Positions 5,558-5,678 of a stretch of 5,678 nucleotides of DNA are shown one piece after another. Within the stretch, counting starts at the first letter, position 1, and every line of letters begins with the position of its first letter. The position numbers and the translations under genes were made by a program. Origin of the DNA: an uncultured Clostridia bacterium (GTDB lineage: Bacteria > Bacillota > Clostridia > Christensenellales > Borkfalkiaceae); the NCBI GenBank assembly GCA_959605945.1, contig CAUHGY010000094.1, positions 1 to 5,678 of the forward strand. Direction: 5' to 3'. The notes under the pieces were generated by a model that worked only from the letters and a program-made list of their open reading frames with translations, was not told the DNA's origin and did not search any database.

Positions 5558-5678
5558 ACCCGTGCGGAAAGAAAGACTCCCGAAAAGTGTCGTAGAACAA
5601 AACGCATAAAATGAGAGTACAGGCGAATAAGAGAAGAGATAACGAATAGAAGAAAAAGGGGATCCCGAAAAGATTTTG

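Larger units (their letters stand above)
5261..5678. repeat. Tandem array of a 195-bp unit (2.1 copies seen, continues off the right edge)
   Basis: Units begin at the GATC at 5271, 5466 and 5661, a period of exactly 195 bp. Copy 1 (5271-5465) and copy 2 (5466-5660) differ at 13 positions with no gaps (93.3% identity). The third copy is visible for 18 bases, all identical. The left border is near 5261, where similarity to the end of a unit (agaaaaaggg) fades. Copy 1 holds 85 A, 53 G, 35 C and 22 T: 71% purine on the + strand and 45% GC, clearly richer than the surrounding genes. Each unit carries two hairpins and a further copy of TCCCGAAAAG. Because 195 is a multiple of three and the minus strand is pyrimidine-rich, long open frames appear, but substitutions between copies do not look protein-constrained. 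No gene is supported between 5182 and 5678. Confidence 0.95.

Noticed and set aside
5199..5607. Three overlapping minus-strand open frames through the repeats
   Set aside because: The minus strand is about 71% pyrimidine there, which by itself makes stop codons rare. All three frames are open at once, and none has a convincing start or family match.
4964..5614. A 216-residue + strand open frame covering the repeats
   Set aside because: It begins antisense inside the well-supported GrpB-family gene and has no family features. Substitutions between repeat copies are mostly amino-acid changing (V/A, K/E, K/G, G/C), and a stop is created in copy 2 at 5612. It stays open because the unit length is a multiple of three.
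5261..5678. CRISPR array
   Set aside because: The whole 195-bp period is repeated. There are no short repeats separated by unique spacers and no cas genes.

Overview
The window is AT-rich bacterial DNA with Shine-Dalgarno sites, consensus sigma-70-type promoters and a hairpin/T-run terminator. TAA, TAG and TGA all act as stops, so the standard code applies. No gene pins the taxon. A low-GC anaerobe (a gut Firmicute or a similar host-associated lineage) would fit, but that is a guess.

Left part (1-2052, + strand): a GATC-type (DpnII/MboI family) restriction-modification module, entering from the left edge. It holds the C-terminal half of a Dam/DpnM-like N6-adenine methyltransferase, a complete DpnII-family endonuclease, and a second small methyltransferase with a THPPY catalytic motif. 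The genes are 12 and 1 bases apart and are probably one transcript. The methyltransferases would protect the GATC sites that the endonuclease cuts. The module is followed by a short stretch (2067-2231) that looks like the stop-riddled remains of a small gene and carries a perfect 14-bp palindrome.

Middle part (2173-4522, + strand): a textbook promoter (TTGACA, 17 bp, TATAAT, extended -10) drives a two-gene surface-polysaccharide operon. The genes are a family 2 glycosyltransferase and a UDP-HexNAc 6-dehydrogenase of the TviB/WbpO type. An intrinsic terminator closes the operon. The dehydrogenase would make a uronic-acid sugar nucleotide for a capsule or O-antigen-like glycan, and the transferase would add a sugar to the same kind of glycan.

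Right part (4612-5678): a minus-strand GrpB-family (UPF0157) gene. Its promoter sits so close to the start codon that the mRNA should be leaderless. Beyond it begins a tandem array of a 195-bp unit (two full copies, 93% identical, plus the start of a third) that runs off the right edge. It is purine-rich on the + strand, has a higher GC content than the genes, and probably does not code. Each unit contains two hairpins whose stems are kept between copies, including one two-sided change in a base pair. This structured array is the least explained and most interesting part of the window.
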